From: Fictibacillus sp. FJAT-27399
Lineage (GTDB): Bacteria; Bacillota; Bacilli; Bacillales; Fictibacillaceae
NCBI RefSeq assembly: GCF_001510655.1
Contig: NZ_LMVC01000001.1
Coordinates: 260,574-324,573, forward strand
Direction of reading: 5' to 3'
Length of the DNA stretch: 64,000 bases
Part shown: positions 51,093 through 60,621 of the stretch, one piece after another
Layout: each line of letters opens with the position of its first letter
How positions within the stretch are numbered: position 1 is the first letter of the stretch
Made by a program: the position numbers and the translations under genes
Notes under the pieces: model-generated
Databases searched by the model: none
The model's input: only the letters and a program-made list of their open reading frames with translations
Told to the model about the DNA's origin: nothing

Positions 51093-52608
51093 GAGTTTCA
51101 GGCAGACTGTACCTGACAGGAAAGAAGAGAGGCGGACAATAAGGCCATTGGTCCTTGCGTCGGTGATCATCGCCATGTTTATGGCAGCGATTGAAGGAAC
51201 CATTGTTTCAACAGCTATGCCGGGAATCGTAGGGGACCTGGGTGGTTTTGCATTATATAGCTGGGTTTTCTCTGCTTATCTGCTCATGCAGTCGGTGACC
51301 ATCCTTATTTATGGCAAATTGTCTGATTTATACGGACGGAAACCTGTTTTTATTATTGGAATTATTATTTTTTTAATCGGTTCATTGCTGTGCGGTTTTG
51401 CGGCATCTATGAAACAGCTGATTGTTTACCGGCTTCTTCAGGGACTTGGAGCTGGAGCTGTGCAGCCGATAGCCACAACCATCGTAGGTGACATGTATTC
51501 CATGGAGGAACGTGCAAAAATACAAGGATATCTGGCAAGTGTGTGGGGAATCTCTGCTATTCTTGGGCCATTGCTTGGAGGCTTTTTTGTCACATTTTCT
51601 CATTGGTCCCTTGTTTTCTGGATGAATATTCCCCTGGGAATTCTGGCGATGATAGGTGTCGGTAAATATCTGCATGAAAACATTGAGAAAAAGAGAGTAC
51701 ATATTGATTATCTCGGATCTTTGTTCGTTTTAGTCGGTGTAAGTGCTTTGATGGTCCTGCTCATACAGGGAGGAACCGCCTGGCCGTGGAATTCTTGGGA
51801 GACCTATTTTTTGGGTATTTTATCCGCGGGCGTACTGTTCTGGTTTTTGATTCATGAATCAAAGTTTCCTGAACCGCTGATGCCTGTATTCCTGTGGAGC
51901 AACAGGCTGATTTCTCTTTCAAACGCTGCATCGCTTACCAATGGTGCAATCCTGATCGGCATTTCCAGCTTTCTTCCCGCGTATATTCAAGGGGTAATGG
52001 AACAGCCTCCAGTCGTAGCAGGATTTGCACTCACTGCTATGTCAATCGGCTGGCCGATCTTTTCAACCATTGGTGGAAAGCTTCTGCTTAAAGTAGGCTT
52101 CCGGCCGGTGGCAACTGCTGGAGGCACCGCATTAATTGCTGGCTCGATCGTCTTCGTGTTTATGGATCCTTCCAAAGGGCCGGTCTGGGCAGGAGCTGGA
52201 TCATTTCTTATCGGCTGCGGTATGGGGCTGACAAATACGACTTTTATCGTTGCCATACAGAATAATGTGGATTGGAGAACAAGGGGTATTGCTACTGCTT
52301 CTAACATGTTTATGAGAATCGTAGGCAGTGCATTGGGAGCTGCTGTGCTTGGAGGCATATTAAATACCAGATTGAGCACTTATTTTGAAGAACATGGGGA
52401 CAAAAAGGTATCCTTGGATGCAGCAAACATTCTTTTGGATGAAGAAAAACGAAGCAAACTGAGCAGCTCTGTTATTGATCTTCTGCAGCACGGACTTTCG
52501 TTTTCCTTGGACGATGTTTATAAAGGGGTTCTTGTGCTGTCCGTGTTAAGCTTTCTTTTCTCGGTACTGCTTCCTAAACCTACCCATAATAAAACAGGAG
52601 ATCAATAG
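51085..52608 (+). CDS. MFS drug/H+ antiporter, DHA2 (14-helix) family
   Basis: A 507-residue transporter of EmrB/QacA type with 14 predicted membrane helices. Motif A is GKLSDLYGRKPVF in loop 2-3; motif C-like GISAILGPLLGGF in helix 5; motif D1-like region near the N-terminus (ASVIIAMFMAAIEGTIVSTAMP). It exports drugs or other amphiphiles in exchange for protons. Its ATG overlaps the CDF stop, so the two are co-translated. Which drug it exports is unknown; the pairing with a cation exporter may be simple operon sharing. Confidence 0.93.
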   Translation: MNESFRQTVPDRKEERRTIRPLVLASVIIAMFMAAIEGTIVSTAMPGIVGDLGGFALYSWVFSAYLLMQSVTILIYGKLSDLYGRKPVFIIGIIIFLIGSLLCGFAASMKQLIVYRLLQGLGAGAVQPIATTIVGDMYSMEERAKIQGYLASVWGISAILGPLLGGFFVTFSHWSLVFWMNIPLGILAMIGVGKYLHENIEKKRVHIDYLGSLFVLVGVSALMVLLIQGGTAWPWNSWETYFLGILSAGVLFWFLIHESKFPEPLMPVFLWSNRLISLSNAASLTNGAILIGISSFLPAYIQGVMEQPPVVAGFALTAMSIGWPIFSTIGGKLLLKVGFRPVATAGGTALIAGSIVFVFMDPSKGPVWAGAGSFLIGCGMGLTNTTFIVAIQNNVDWRTRGIATASNMFMRIVGSALGAAVLGGILNTRLSTYFEEHGDKKVSLDAANILLDEEKRSKLSSSVIDLLQHGLSFSLDDVYKGVLVLSVLSFLFSVLLPKPTHNKTGDQ

Positions 52609-52618
52609 TTCTCCTGTT
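52593..52618. terminator. Terminator-like hairpin at the end of the MFS gene
   Basis: A 9-bp stem AACAGGAGA / TCTCCTGTT with the MFS stop codon in its loop; no long T-run. Confidence 0.6.
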
Positions 52619-52638
52619 AGATTGATTCCTGGTTTAGT

Positions 52639-53010
52639 TTATTGTAATGTTTCCAGGAGCTCGATACGGTTGCCGAACGGATCACGAAAAGAAAAACGGA
52701 TGATTCCAGGGATTTCAGTTTCATCTTTCACCACTACTTCTTTGGATTGGAGATACTGTTTTACGAGCTCTAGCTGAGCCACCTCAAATGCCGGGTGGCT
52801 TTTTCCTTTGGACGATTCTGGGTTTTCTACTCCGATATGCAATTCCTGGTTCCCTGCTTGGTACCAAAGCCCGCCGTTTTTCTTTAAACTCTCTGGTTTT
52901 TCAATTTCGCTGAAACCAAGCACACCAGTATAGAAATCTCTTGCCCTTTCTTCTTCTCCTGGAGGAATGCACAGTTGAACGTGATGAATCCCTTTAATAT
53001 TTAATTTCAT
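52639..53010 (-). CDS. VOC/glyoxalase superfamily protein
   Basis: A 123-residue single-module vicinal-oxygen-chelate protein. It opens KGIHHVQLCIPPGEEERAR (metal-ligand His), contains GVLGFSEIEKP, WYQAGNQELHIGVE (second His), HPAFEVAQLEL, and ends FRDPFGNRIELLE with the metal Glu. Family members include glyoxalases, fosfomycin-resistance enzymes and dioxygenases. AGGAAGTACC precedes its ATG (leftward). It is convergent with the MFS gene and divergent from ccpC. Substrate unknown. Confidence 0.9.
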   Translation of the reverse strand: MKLNIKGIHHVQLCIPPGEEERARDFYTGVLGFSEIEKPESLKKNGGLWYQAGNQELHIGVENPESSKGKSHPAFEVAQLELVKQYLQSKEVVVKDETEIPGIIRFSFRDPFGNRIELLETLQ

Positions 53011-53157
53011 CCTGGTACTTCCTTTCTATATATGGAATGGTCTACCATTATCATAAATATTTCGTCAAATAATTGAAAATAGAATATAATAGTAAAAACT
53101 CATAAGTTTTTCTTATTGCTTAAATTGTGACGATTGCTATTGTAAAGGAGGGACAGC

Positions 53158-54018
53158 ATGCAGCTTTCTGAATTTAAAATTCTTCAAGTCCTTGCACAGG
53201 AATTGAATATGCGAAAAGCATCTGAACGGCTGTATGTTTCACAGCCGGCTTTGAGCCAGCGTCTTCAGACGATTGAAAACAGCTGGGGAACAAAAATCTT
53301 TTTACGGTCACAAAAGGGACTAGCGATAACAGCAGCTGGAGAGAAGATCATTGCGCATGTAAACGATACATTGAAAGAAGAAGAGCGTGTGAGAGAAGAC
53401 TTGCAGTCATTGACCAAGGAAGTCTTTGGTACGTTAAGGTTGGCGGTAGCATCAATCATAGGACAATACTGGCTTCCAAATGCTCTTAAGCAGTATGTCA
53501 GTTTATATCCTCAAGTAAATATTTCCTTGATCACAGGCTGGAGCAGTGAAATTATCAAACATCTTTATGAGGATCAGATCCACATTGGTATCGTGAGAGG
53601 AAATCCTGAATGGCGGGGAGAGAAGATTCATCTGTTTTCAGACAGCCTTTATTTGACGGATACAGACATTTCCACCGTTGAAGAGCTGCAAACAACAGAT
53701 AAGCCTTTTATTCAATTCAAAAGCCATTCTACCTATTATCAGGATATTCAGGAATGGTGGCAGGATCATTTTAGTATTCCCCCAAAGAAGACCATCATCG
53801 TGGACCAGATTGAAACATGCAAGCAGATGGCTCTTCACGGAGTCGGCTATGCCATTCTTCCTTCGATTTCTCTGCGTGAAACAGACGAATTCTATAAGGT
53901 TCCGCTGCACAATAAAAATGGAGAATCAATAAAGCGCGACACTTGGATGATCTCTCATGGAGGTACACTTGAGCTCAAACAAGTGGAGGCTTTCATAAAA
54001 CTGGTCAACAGAGCTTAA
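53158..54018 (+). CDS. ccpC: LysR-type regulator CcpC
   Basis: A 286-residue LysR regulator. The N-terminal helix-turn-helix is LNMRKASERLYVSQPALSQRLQ (given in two parts: LNMRKASERL, then SQPALSQRLQ), followed by WGTKIFLRSQKGL. The effector domain has NISLITGWSSE and GIVRGNPEWRG, and VDQIETCKQMALHG closely matches B. subtilis CcpC, which represses citZ and citB and responds to citrate. Its place before dapH matches B. subtilis ykuM. The ATG follows AAAGGAGGG. The assignment rests on both the sequence blocks and synteny. Confidence 0.92.
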   Translation: MQLSEFKILQVLAQELNMRKASERLYVSQPALSQRLQTIENSWGTKIFLRSQKGLAITAAGEKIIAHVNDTLKEEERVREDLQSLTKEVFGTLRLAVASIIGQYWLPNALKQYVSLYPQVNISLITGWSSEIIKHLYEDQIHIGIVRGNPEWRGEKIHLFSDSLYLTDTDISTVEELQTTDKPFIQFKSHSTYYQDIQEWWQDHFSIPPKKTIIVDQIETCKQMALHGVGYAILPSISLRETDEFYKVPLHNKNGESIKRDTWMISHGGTLELKQVEAFIKLVNRA

Positions 54019-54096
54019 AAAAGGATTTTTGGTTTGAATGTTGTTTGAAATAATGGTTTAATACAAGACAGAACGTATTTAAGGAGGAGCACACAC

Positions 54097-54813
54097 ATGA
54101 AAATGATGGATGCAAATGAAATTATTTCATTTATACAAAACAGCAAGAAATCAACACCTGTAAAAGTATATGTAAAAGGTGATCTAGAAGGGCTCCAATT
54201 TGGGGAAAACACCAAGTCATTCCTAAACGGAAGTACTGGAGTGCTTTTCGGAGAATGGAAAGAGATCGAACAAATATTGAAAAACAATGAAGGCAAAATT
54301 GAGGACTTTGTGGTAGAAAATGACCGCCGCAATTCAGCGATCCCTCTTCTGGACATGAAGCATGTGAACGCGCGTATCGAACCGGGCGCCATTATCCGTG
54401 ACCAAGTAGAAATTGGGAATAATGCAATTATCATGATGGGCGCTTCCATTAATATTGGTGCGGTAATCGGCGACGGCACTATGATCGACATGAACGTAGT
54501 TCTTGGCGGCCGAGCAACAGTCGGAAAGAACTGCCATATTGGAGCTGGATCCGTACTTGCAGGAGTCATCGAACCGCCATCTGCAAAGCCTGTTGTTGTT
54601 GAAGATGATGTGGTCATTGGCGCAAATGCGGTTGTGCTCGAGGGAGTGACCGTTGGTAAAGGTGCTGTTGTGGCAGCGGGAGCTATCGTAATTGAAGACG
54701 TGCCTCCTTATACTGTTGTGGCAGGTACGCCTGCACGCGTAATTAAAGAAATTGATGAAAAAACAAAATCAAAAACAGAAATCAAACAAGAACTTCGCCA
54801 GCTAAACGACTAA
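54097..54813 (+). CDS. dapH: Tetrahydrodipicolinate N-acetyltransferase
   Basis: A 238-residue DapH of normal length. The first ~80 residues are the N-terminal alpha/beta domain; from residue ~88 on, left-handed beta-helix repeats appear ([36 protein letters not shown], with each hexapeptide). It acetylates tetrahydrodipicolinate with acetyl-CoA in the acetylase branch of lysine and diaminopimelate synthesis. AAGGAGGAG precedes the ATG. It is followed, 19 bp later, by the deacetylase that removes the acetyl group later in the same pathway. Confidence 0.97.
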   Translation: MKMMDANEIISFIQNSKKSTPVKVYVKGDLEGLQFGENTKSFLNGSTGVLFGEWKEIEQILKNNEGKIEDFVVENDRRNSAIPLLDMKHVNARIEPGAIIRDQVEIGNNAIIMMGASINIGAVIGDGTMIDMNVVLGGRATVGKNCHIGAGSVLAGVIEPPSAKPVVVEDDVVIGANAVVLEGVTVGKGAVVAAGAIVIEDVPPYTVVAGTPARVIKEIDEKTKSKTEIKQELRQLND

Positions 54814-54832
54814 TTTGTCAGGTGCTGATAAG

Positions 54833-55969
54833 ATGAATATGGATACAGAGCGTTTTATAACGATCAGAAGACAGCTTCACCAGATTCCGGAACCTGGTTT
54901 TCAGGAGTATAAAACACAGCAATTTATTCTGGATTTTATTAAAGGCCTTCCAAAGGAAAGGCTGGAGGTTCAGACATGGAAAACGGGTGTGCTCGTAAAA
55001 GTTCCCGGGCTTAATCCGAGAAAAACCATTGGTTACCGCACTGATATGGACGGCTTGCCGATCTCAGAAGAAACAAGTTATGATTTTACATCTGTTCATA
55101 ACGGCTATATGCACGCCTGCGGGCATGATCTGCATATGACCATTGCTTTAGGTCTCCTTGATCACTTTGTGCATCATCCGGTAGACGATCATTTGCTGTT
55201 TATCTTTCAGCCAGCAGAGGAGGGTCCGGGCGGAGCGCTGCCCCTTCTGCTAAGTGAAGAGTTTCAAGCTGTAAAGCCGGATATGATGCTGGCATTGCAT
55301 ATTGCGCCAGAATACCCGGTTGGAACTGTGGCTGTTAAAGAAGGTCTTTTGTTTGCCAATACGTCGGAGCTTTTTATTGATTTGAAAGGGAAGGGTGGAC
55401 ACGCGGCTTATCCTCATCTTGCGAATGATATGGTCGTGGCGGCGAGCCACCTTGTGACACAGCTTCAGTCTGTTGTTTCAAGGAACATAGATCCTCTTGA
55501 TTCAGCCGTGATAACCGTCGGAAAAATTACAGGCGGCACAAAGCAGAATATCATTGCTGAAACAGCTCGATTAGAAGGCACGATCCGCACTCTCTCCTCA
55601 GCTTCAATGATCAAGGTTAAATCACGTATTGAAGCCATTATAAAAGGAATTGAAGCTTCTTTTGAATGTGAAGCGGCCATTGATTATGGATCCAACTATT
55701 ACCAAGTCTATAATCATGAGGAGCTGACCAAAGAATTTATTTCATTTCTCGAGTCCAGCAAACCTGCGGATTTCTATCGATGCCGAGAAGCCATGACAGG
55801 AGAAGATTTTGGCTATTTCTTAAAAGAAATACCTGGGTTTATGTTCTGGCTGGGAGTGGACTGTGAATATGGTCTGCATCATTCCTGCATTGAACCAAAA
55901 GAAGAGGCTATACCTGTTGCACTGCGCACGCTGTCCTCTTATATTGAATGGAAAGCTACATCCCAATGA
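54833..55969 (+). CDS. dapL: N-acetyldiaminopimelate deacetylase
   Basis: A 378-residue M20-type metallohydrolase (ykuR product in B. subtilis). ATG 54833 follows AGGTGCTGATAAG. Metal-site blocks are [16 protein letters not shown] (His ligands near residue 100) and PAEEGPGGA; the dimerisation domain follows ([11 protein letters not shown]), and a last [10 protein letters not shown]. It releases acetate from N-acetyl-LL-diaminopimelate, giving LL-DAP for peptidoglycan and lysine. It is in an operon with dapH and ends at a strong terminator. Confidence 0.95.
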   Translation: MNMDTERFITIRRQLHQIPEPGFQEYKTQQFILDFIKGLPKERLEVQTWKTGVLVKVPGLNPRKTIGYRTDMDGLPISEETSYDFTSVHNGYMHACGHDLHMTIALGLLDHFVHHPVDDHLLFIFQPAEEGPGGALPLLLSEEFQAVKPDMMLALHIAPEYPVGTVAVKEGLLFANTSELFIDLKGKGGHAAYPHLANDMVVAASHLVTQLQSVVSRNIDPLDSAVITVGKITGGTKQNIIAETARLEGTIRTLSSASMIKVKSRIEAIIKGIEASFECEAAIDYGSNYYQVYNHEELTKEFISFLESSKPADFYRCREAMTGEDFGYFLKEIPGFMFWLGVDCEYGLHHSCIEPKEEAIPVALRTLSSYIEWKATSQ

Positions 55970-55981
55970 TCAGATTGAATT

Positions 55982-56008
55982 AAAAAAGCGGCCCCTAGCC
56001 GCTTTTTT
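55982..56008 (+). terminator. Terminator of the dap operon
   Basis: Perfect stem AAAAAAGCGGC / GCCGCTTTTTT with a 5-nt loop. Confidence 0.95.
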
Positions 56009-56076
56009 ATTTGTGTGAAGAGGGATAAGCAGGCATTTCATTGGACAGATTAAAAAATGCTAAGGAGGTGGAAACG

Positions 56077-56322
56077 ATGGCTAGAATTGGTGTGGAGGAA
56101 TCCTTAACTAATGTTTCCGATGCTTTAAAAGCTAAAGGCTATGATGTAGTGGCACTTCGCCAGGAAAATGATGTGAATGGATGTGACTGCTGCGTTATCT
56201 CAGGGCAGGATGAAAATGTCATGGGAATGCAAAATGCAGTAGTGCAAGGTTCTGTTATTAACGCGGATGGAATGAGCGCAGACGATGTTTGCCAAGCGGT
56301 AGAAAGCAAACTTCAGCAATAA
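56077..56322 (+). CDS. ykuS: UPF0180 protein YkuS
   Basis: An 81-residue protein of the UPF0180 family: [22 protein letters not shown], an acidic [16 protein letters not shown] with Cys pair, and [14 protein letters not shown] 56077 follows AAGGAGGTG at good spacing; the in-frame TTG at 56041 has no site. Fold predicted alpha/beta; function unknown. Its position between the dap operon and the ykuT neighbourhood matches B. subtilis. It has its own terminator. Confidence 0.93.
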   Translation: MARIGVEESLTNVSDALKAKGYDVVALRQENDVNGCDCCVISGQDENVMGMQNAVVQGSVINADGMSADDVCQAVESKLQQ

Positions 56323-56331
56323 AACGGAAGG

Positions 56332-56356
56332 GGAACAGCCGGTATCGGGCTGTTCC
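56332..56356 (+). terminator. Hairpin after ykuS
   Basis: Stem GGAACAGCC / GGGCTGTTCC, 6-nt loop; only a short T stretch follows. Confidence 0.6.
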
Positions 56357-56430
56357 TTCGTCTTGTCTGTGCGTTTATCTGAAAGGTAGAGAGGGTAACC
56401 TTTATTATCCCTACTCTAATTCTATTGGCA

Positions 56431-56465
56431 GGAGGTGACGATCCTTAATCAGTCTGGTTAAGGAT
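56431..56465 (+). promoter_or_regulatory. Ribosome site with hairpin before the CNNM gene
   Basis: A perfect GGAGGTG (56431-56437) lies 34 nt before the ATG, too far for direct use. A stem, ATCCTTAA (56441-56448) with TTAAGGAT (56458-56465), fills the gap; its right arm carries AAGG, a second, weaker site 8 nt from the ATG. Confidence 0.65.
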
Positions 56466-56471
56466 TATCAA

Positions 56472-57782
56472 ATGGCACTATTTAATATTGTAGTGATTAT
56501 CGCACTAATTCTTATAACCGCTTTTTTTGTAGCTTCTGAATTTGCCATCGTAAAAGTTCGTGCAACTCGAATCGATTTTCTGGCAGAGCAAGGCAATGGA
56601 AATGCAAAAGCAGTTAAAAAAATTCTCTCCAACATAGATGGCTATCTATCGTCGACCCAGCTGGGGATTACCATTACATCACTTGCTCTTGGCGGACTTG
56701 GAGAACCGACAGTAGAGACGCTGCTGAAGCCGTTATTTCATCACGTAAATCTGCCTCCCCAGGTTCTTCATACCATTTCCTTTATCATAGCTTTTACGGC
56801 CATCACTTATTTTGAAGTGGTACTGGGTGAACTGGCGCCAAAATCATTTGCCATCCGAAAAGCTGAAGAGATCAGTCTTGCAGTAGCCAAGCCCTTAATC
56901 GCTTTCAGTTATGTCATGTTCCCGTTTATTTTTGTCCTTAACCGCTCAGCGGCAGTGCTGACAAAGATGTTAGGACTGAAAAGAAGTGAAGAACATGAAA
57001 TGGCTCATAATGAAGAAGAATTGCGCCATCTGCTCTCAGAAAGTTTTGAAGGCGGAGAGATCAATCAATCAGAATATCGTTATGTAAACAAGATCTTTGA
57101 GTTTGATGACCGCCTGGCGAAAGAAATCATGGTGCCGCGGACAGAGATCGTATGCTTATATAAAGAAAACAGTTTTAAAGAGAATTTAAATGTTATGAGG
57201 GAAGAGAAATTCACTAGATATCCGGTAGCCGTGGATGATAAAGACCATATTGTCGGTCTTGTCAACATTAAGGAATTCTTTAATGAGCATGTTACGAATG
57301 AAGAAGAAGAATTAGAAAAATACATAAGGCCTATCATTTCCGTTCATGAATCATATCCTATCCAGGAGCTTCTTGTAAAGATGCAAAAGGAAAGAGTACA
57401 CATGGCTGTATTAATGGACGAGTATGGAGGAACCTCCGGAATCGTTACAGTTGAGGACATTATTGAAGAAATTGTCGGAGAGATACGAGATGAGTTTGAT
57501 GAAGATGAAGAGCCAAGAATTAAAAAGATAAATGACAATGTGACGATTTTGGATGGAAAAGTACTCATCTCGGAAGTAAACGAATTATTCCATTTGGATT
57601 TAGATGATACTGATTTAGATACGATCGGCGGATGGATACTGAGCCAGCGTGGAGAGGTTGGGCTGGATGAAGAAATAGAGCATGAAGGTTATTCATTTAA
57701 GGTGATTGAAACAGATGGCCACCAGATTAAAAAGTTAAAAGTACTGAAAAAATCAGAAGAAGAAGCACAGACGGAATCTTAA
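56472..57782 (+). CDS. CNNM/CorC family membrane protein (hemolysin C-like)
   Basis: A 436-residue protein of the HlyC/CorC (CNNM) family. The N-terminal DUF21 domain (~1-190) has four membrane helices (IVVIIALILITAFFVASEFA; ITSLALGGLGEPT loop). Two CBS domains follow (~205-330; MVPRTEIVCLYKE, RYPVAVDDKDHIVGLV, YGGTSGIVTVEDI) and a C-terminal transporter-associated domain. Members are linked to Mg2+ or Co2+ transport or tolerance. The start region is unusual; see the regulatory hairpin. It is the only gene of its transcript. Confidence 0.93.
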   Translation: MALFNIVVIIALILITAFFVASEFAIVKVRATRIDFLAEQGNGNAKAVKKILSNIDGYLSSTQLGITITSLALGGLGEPTVETLLKPLFHHVNLPPQVLHTISFIIAFTAITYFEVVLGELAPKSFAIRKAEEISLAVAKPLIAFSYVMFPFIFVLNRSAAVLTKMLGLKRSEEHEMAHNEEELRHLLSESFEGGEINQSEYRYVNKIFEFDDRLAKEIMVPRTEIVCLYKENSFKENLNVMREEKFTRYPVAVDDKDHIVGLVNIKEFFNEHVTNEEEELEKYIRPIISVHESYPIQELLVKMQKERVHMAVLMDEYGGTSGIVTVEDIIEEIVGEIRDEFDEDEEPRIKKINDNVTILDGKVLISEVNELFHLDLDDTDLDTIGGWILSQRGEVGLDEEIEHEGYSFKVIETDGHQIKKLKVLKKSEEEAQTES

Positions 57783-57823
57783 CCCGCAGAATGGGAAAGG
57801 TCCCGTTTTTATTTCCGGCGCAA

Positions 57824-57866
57824 AAAGCTGACTTCCCGCATGATGCGGACCAGTCAGCTTCTTTTT
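57824..57866. terminator. Bidirectional terminator between CNNM and ChaB genes
   Basis: Stem AAAGCTGACT / AGTCAGCTT (57824-57833 with 57852-57860) with an inner hairpin and T-runs on both sides. Confidence 0.85.
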
Positions 57867-58071
57867 ATTGGTCTTCTTTTTTTACCCATTCATCGTTGTC
57901 ATTTTTTTTATATTTCTTTTTGACAGCACTCCAGGCCACTTTAAAGGCAGTTTCTTCTTCTTTATATTCGTCTGAAGCTGAATTAAAAGCCTCTTTAAAA
58001 ATTTCCTGCGCATGATGGGGCAAGTTGTCTTTCACTTGGTCGGGCAATTCTTTAATGGAATCATATGGCAT
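57865..58071 (-). CDS. ChaB family protein
   Basis: A 68-residue ChaB-like protein: MPYDSIKELPDQVKDNLPHH at the start, then AQEIFKEAFNSA and AFKVAWSAVKKKYKKNDN near the end, which is the ChaB consensus. ChaB was first linked to the ChaA cation antiporter; the true role is unclear. GGGAGG precedes the ATG. It lies 64 bp downstream of ykuT and in line with it, so it may be read through. Confidence 0.92.
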   Translation of the reverse strand: MPYDSIKELPDQVKDNLPHHAQEIFKEAFNSASDEYKEEETAFKVAWSAVKKKYKKNDNDEWVKKEDQ

Positions 58072-58135
58072 CAGTTAACCTCCCTAAAAGTCATTCTTAC
58101 TGAAAGGAATACCCGAAGAACTGCCTGTTTAATCA

Positions 58136-58990
58136 TCACACCCCGGGCTCGCTGGACCCTTCATTTGAATCTTCTTCAGGTGATGGAAGGCTGATGCCAG
58201 CTTGTCTGAATCTTTGCTGAAGCCGATCCTTGATCTTTTGTTCCATACTCCATTGCTTTAGATTTTCGGTTCTTGCAAGAATTCGAAGAACCGTCAGGCC
58301 AGTATCGGCTTCAACCACCGGCAGTACGTTAGGCCCTTCGAGGATCGCAGGTTCTTCCTGCTGTAATAAGCGGCTTTCTTCTTTAACGATCTGCAGCGCT
58401 TCTTCTACCTGGGGAGTAGAGGGGATTTTGAAATCCACAAGAGCTCTCATATTGCCTCTTGAGTGATTGCTTACACTTGTTATTAAGCGGTTAGGAATAT
58501 AATGAAGGGTTCCGTCAAAGCCGCGTACCTTGGTTGTACGGAGTTCTACATCTTCAACGATGCCATTAAAGGTACCCGTCGTAATATAATCTCCAACATC
58601 GATTTGTTTTTCGAGCAGAATAAAAAATCCGGTGACAACATCATTGACAAGTCCTTGGGCACCAAAACCAATCGCGAGTCCTACGATTCCTGCCCCTGCA
58701 AGCAAACCGCGGATATCTATGCTAAACAATCCAAAAACGGCGACGAACGCCATAAATATCAAAGCATATGTATACACGCTGATTACAAGCGTTGCAAGGG
58801 TTTTTGCCCTGAAATTTGACATGCCTTTCCTGTTGGACATTCGTCCAAAGGTCGTACTGATGATCTTCCTTCCTATATTTCGTACAACAATATAAACAAT
58901 TAATATGGCTAAAAGCTTTAAAACTAAAATTCCAGTACTTAAGGCAAGTGCGCCAAAGTCAATCTCCGTAAAATTTTTGTAATCTGGCAT
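58136..58990 (-). CDS. ykuT: Small-conductance mechanosensitive channel YkuT
   Basis: A 284-residue MscS-family channel. Three membrane helices: ILVLKLLAILIVYIVV, LVISVYTYALIFMAFVAVF, then the pore helix with GLLAGAGIVGLAIGFGAQGL. The beta domain (VGDYITTGTFNGIVEDVELRT) and C-terminal cytosolic part (HYIPNRLITSVSNHSRG) are typical. It opens under hypoosmotic stress to release solutes. The ATG follows AAAGGAGG. It corresponds in place to B. subtilis ykuT, upstream of the peroxiredoxin gene ykuU. Confidence 0.95.
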   Translation of the reverse strand: MPDYKNFTEIDFGALALSTGILVLKLLAILIVYIVVRNIGRKIISTTFGRMSNRKGMSNFRAKTLATLVISVYTYALIFMAFVAVFGLFSIDIRGLLAGAGIVGLAIGFGAQGLVNDVVTGFFILLEKQIDVGDYITTGTFNGIVEDVELRTTKVRGFDGTLHYIPNRLITSVSNHSRGNMRALVDFKIPSTPQVEEALQIVKEESRLLQQEEPAILEGPNVLPVVEADTGLTVLRILARTENLKQWSMEQKIKDRLQQRFRQAGISLPSPEEDSNEGSSEPGV

Positions 58991-59164
58991 TAAAACAATG
59001 TCCTCCTTTAGTCATTGTATCCTTTTTATTATGCATAACAGTATAACTGACTAAACTGTGTAATCCAATTATTTCACTTCTTTTGATTAACTTGTTATGA
59101 TATTGGGGAAAGTAATGTTGGATTGTGAATAAAACTCCTTATTTAAATTAATTATTATTTAATA

Positions 59165-59193
59165 TTGACTAAAAAGTAAGGTTGTTTTATAAT
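59165..59193 (+). promoter_or_regulatory. SigA promoter of the peroxiredoxin gene
   Basis: TTGACT (59165-59170), 17 nt, TATAAT (59188-59193): close to consensus, 41 bp before the ATG. Confidence 0.9.
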
Positions 59194-59233
59194 AACAACG
59201 AAGCAATAACACAATTAGTTGGAGGGATTTAGT

Positions 59234-59782
59234 ATGGCAGAACGTATGGTAGCAAAACAAGCTCCACGATTTGAAATGGACGCAGTATTACCAAACAAGG
59301 AATTCGGAAAAGTAAGTCTTGAAGAAAATATGAAAAATGACAAATGGACCGTGCTTTTCTTCTACCCAATGGACTTTACGTTCGTATGTCCTACTGAAAT
59401 TACATCTTTAAGCGATCGTTTCGATGAGTTTGAAGATCTGGATGCAGAAGTTATCGGTGTTTCTACTGACACTATTCATACTCACAAAGCTTGGATTAAC
59501 ACTCCGCGTGATTCTAACGGTCTCGGTGAACTTAATTATGCATTGGCTGCTGACACCAACCACGCAGTTGCGCGTGACTATGGTGTTCTAATTGAAGAAG
59601 AAGGTGTCGCATTGCGCGGACTTTACATTATTTCACCAGAAGGCGAACTAATGTATGCCGTTGTTAACCACAACAACATCGGCCGTGATGTTGATGAGAC
59701 ATTGCGTGTTCTTCAAGCATTACAAACTGGCGGACTTTGCCCTGCAAACTGGAAGCCAGGACAAGAAACACTGAACGTTTAA
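59234..59782 (+). CDS. ykuU: 2-Cys peroxiredoxin YkuU
   Basis: A 182-residue AhpC/Prx1-type peroxiredoxin. ATG 59234 follows GGAGGG; an in-frame upstream start at 59219 is inside that site. The peroxidatic Cys52 is in DFTFVCPTEI and the resolving Cys is in GGLCPANWKPG near residue 170; Thr49 and Arg of the active site are kept (HTHKAWINTPRD, GRDVDETLRVLQAL). It reduces H2O2 and organic peroxides through thioredoxin-type donors. Strong promoter and single-gene transcript imply high expression. Confidence 0.96.
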   Translation: MAERMVAKQAPRFEMDAVLPNKEFGKVSLEENMKNDKWTVLFFYPMDFTFVCPTEITSLSDRFDEFEDLDAEVIGVSTDTIHTHKAWINTPRDSNGLGELNYALAADTNHAVARDYGVLIEEEGVALRGLYIISPEGELMYAVVNHNNIGRDVDETLRVLQALQTGGLCPANWKPGQETLNV

Positions 59783-59797
59783 TACAATCAATGTGAG

Positions 59798-59829
59798 GAC
59801 GGCCAAGGATTACTCTTGGCCGTCTTTTT
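59798..59829 (+). terminator. Terminator of ykuU
   Basis: Long stem GACGGCCAAG / CTTGGCCGTC with T5. Confidence 0.95.
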
Positions 59830-59939
59830 CATTTTCTCATTTGAAAACTCTTTTGTTGATAGAGTGTTGTTTTCTTTTTCCAATTCAGAATCTATACTAA
59901 AATAAAAGACATTACATAAATAAATAGTTGGGGGAATAG

Positions 59940-60602
59940 ATGGTGAAACGCCAATATGCAGTTATCGGCCTCGGCCGCTTTGGTGGAAGCATTTGCCGTG
60001 CGTTAAGCGATCAGGGGATGGAAGTGCTGGGCATCGATATGGATGAAGATCGGGTTAATGAGTATTCATCCATTGCCACTCATACAGTCATTGCGGATTC
60101 AACAGATGAGGGCGTACTTAAAAACCTGGGTATCCGAAATTTTGAACACGTCATCGTTGCGATAGGGGAAAACCTTCAATCCAGCATACTGACGACTTTA
60201 ATACTTAAGGATATGGGGGTTTCAAAAATTACTGTGAAGGCACAGAATGATTACCATGAAAGGGTATTGCTGAAAATCGGAGCTGACCGTATCATACATC
60301 CTGAAAGAGACATGGGAATAAGGATCGCTCACCAGGTTGTTTCAAGAAATGTTCTGGATTACCTGGAATTGTCTGATGAGTATAGCATTGTCGAGATGGC
60401 AGCAGGTGAGAAGATGAGCGGAAAGTCATTACAGGAGATGAACATCCGCGCTAAGTACGGTTGTAATGTGGTGGCCGTAAAGCGCAGCAATGAAGTAATC
60501 GTTTCACCTCATGCCGATCAGAAGGTGGAGGAGGGGGATGTATTGATTGTCATAGGAGGCGAAAAGGACATCAGTCGGCTTGAGAAAGATTTAATGGCTT
60601 AG
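59940..60602 (+). CDS. ktrC: K+ channel regulatory subunit KtrC
   Basis: A 220-residue RCK/TrkA protein. The N-terminal Rossmann domain carries YAVIGLGRFGGS (NAD/ATP-binding GxGxxG), a VLGIDMDED acidic turn and ADSTDEG; the C-terminal RCK_C domain (from ~135) is YSIVEMAAGEKMSGKSLQEM. It gates the KtrD membrane subunit in response to ATP/ADP, and RCK_C of this family binds c-di-AMP. It is between the peroxiredoxin and rnjA genes, as ykqB in B. subtilis. No KtrD gene is in the window. Confidence 0.95.
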   Translation: MVKRQYAVIGLGRFGGSICRALSDQGMEVLGIDMDEDRVNEYSSIATHTVIADSTDEGVLKNLGIRNFEHVIVAIGENLQSSILTTLILKDMGVSKITVKAQNDYHERVLLKIGADRIIHPERDMGIRIAHQVVSRNVLDYLELSDEYSIVEMAAGEKMSGKSLQEMNIRAKYGCNVVAVKRSNEVIVSPHADQKVEEGDVLIVIGGEKDISRLEKDLMA

Positions 60603-60621
60603 CGGAAAAGTTATTACATAA

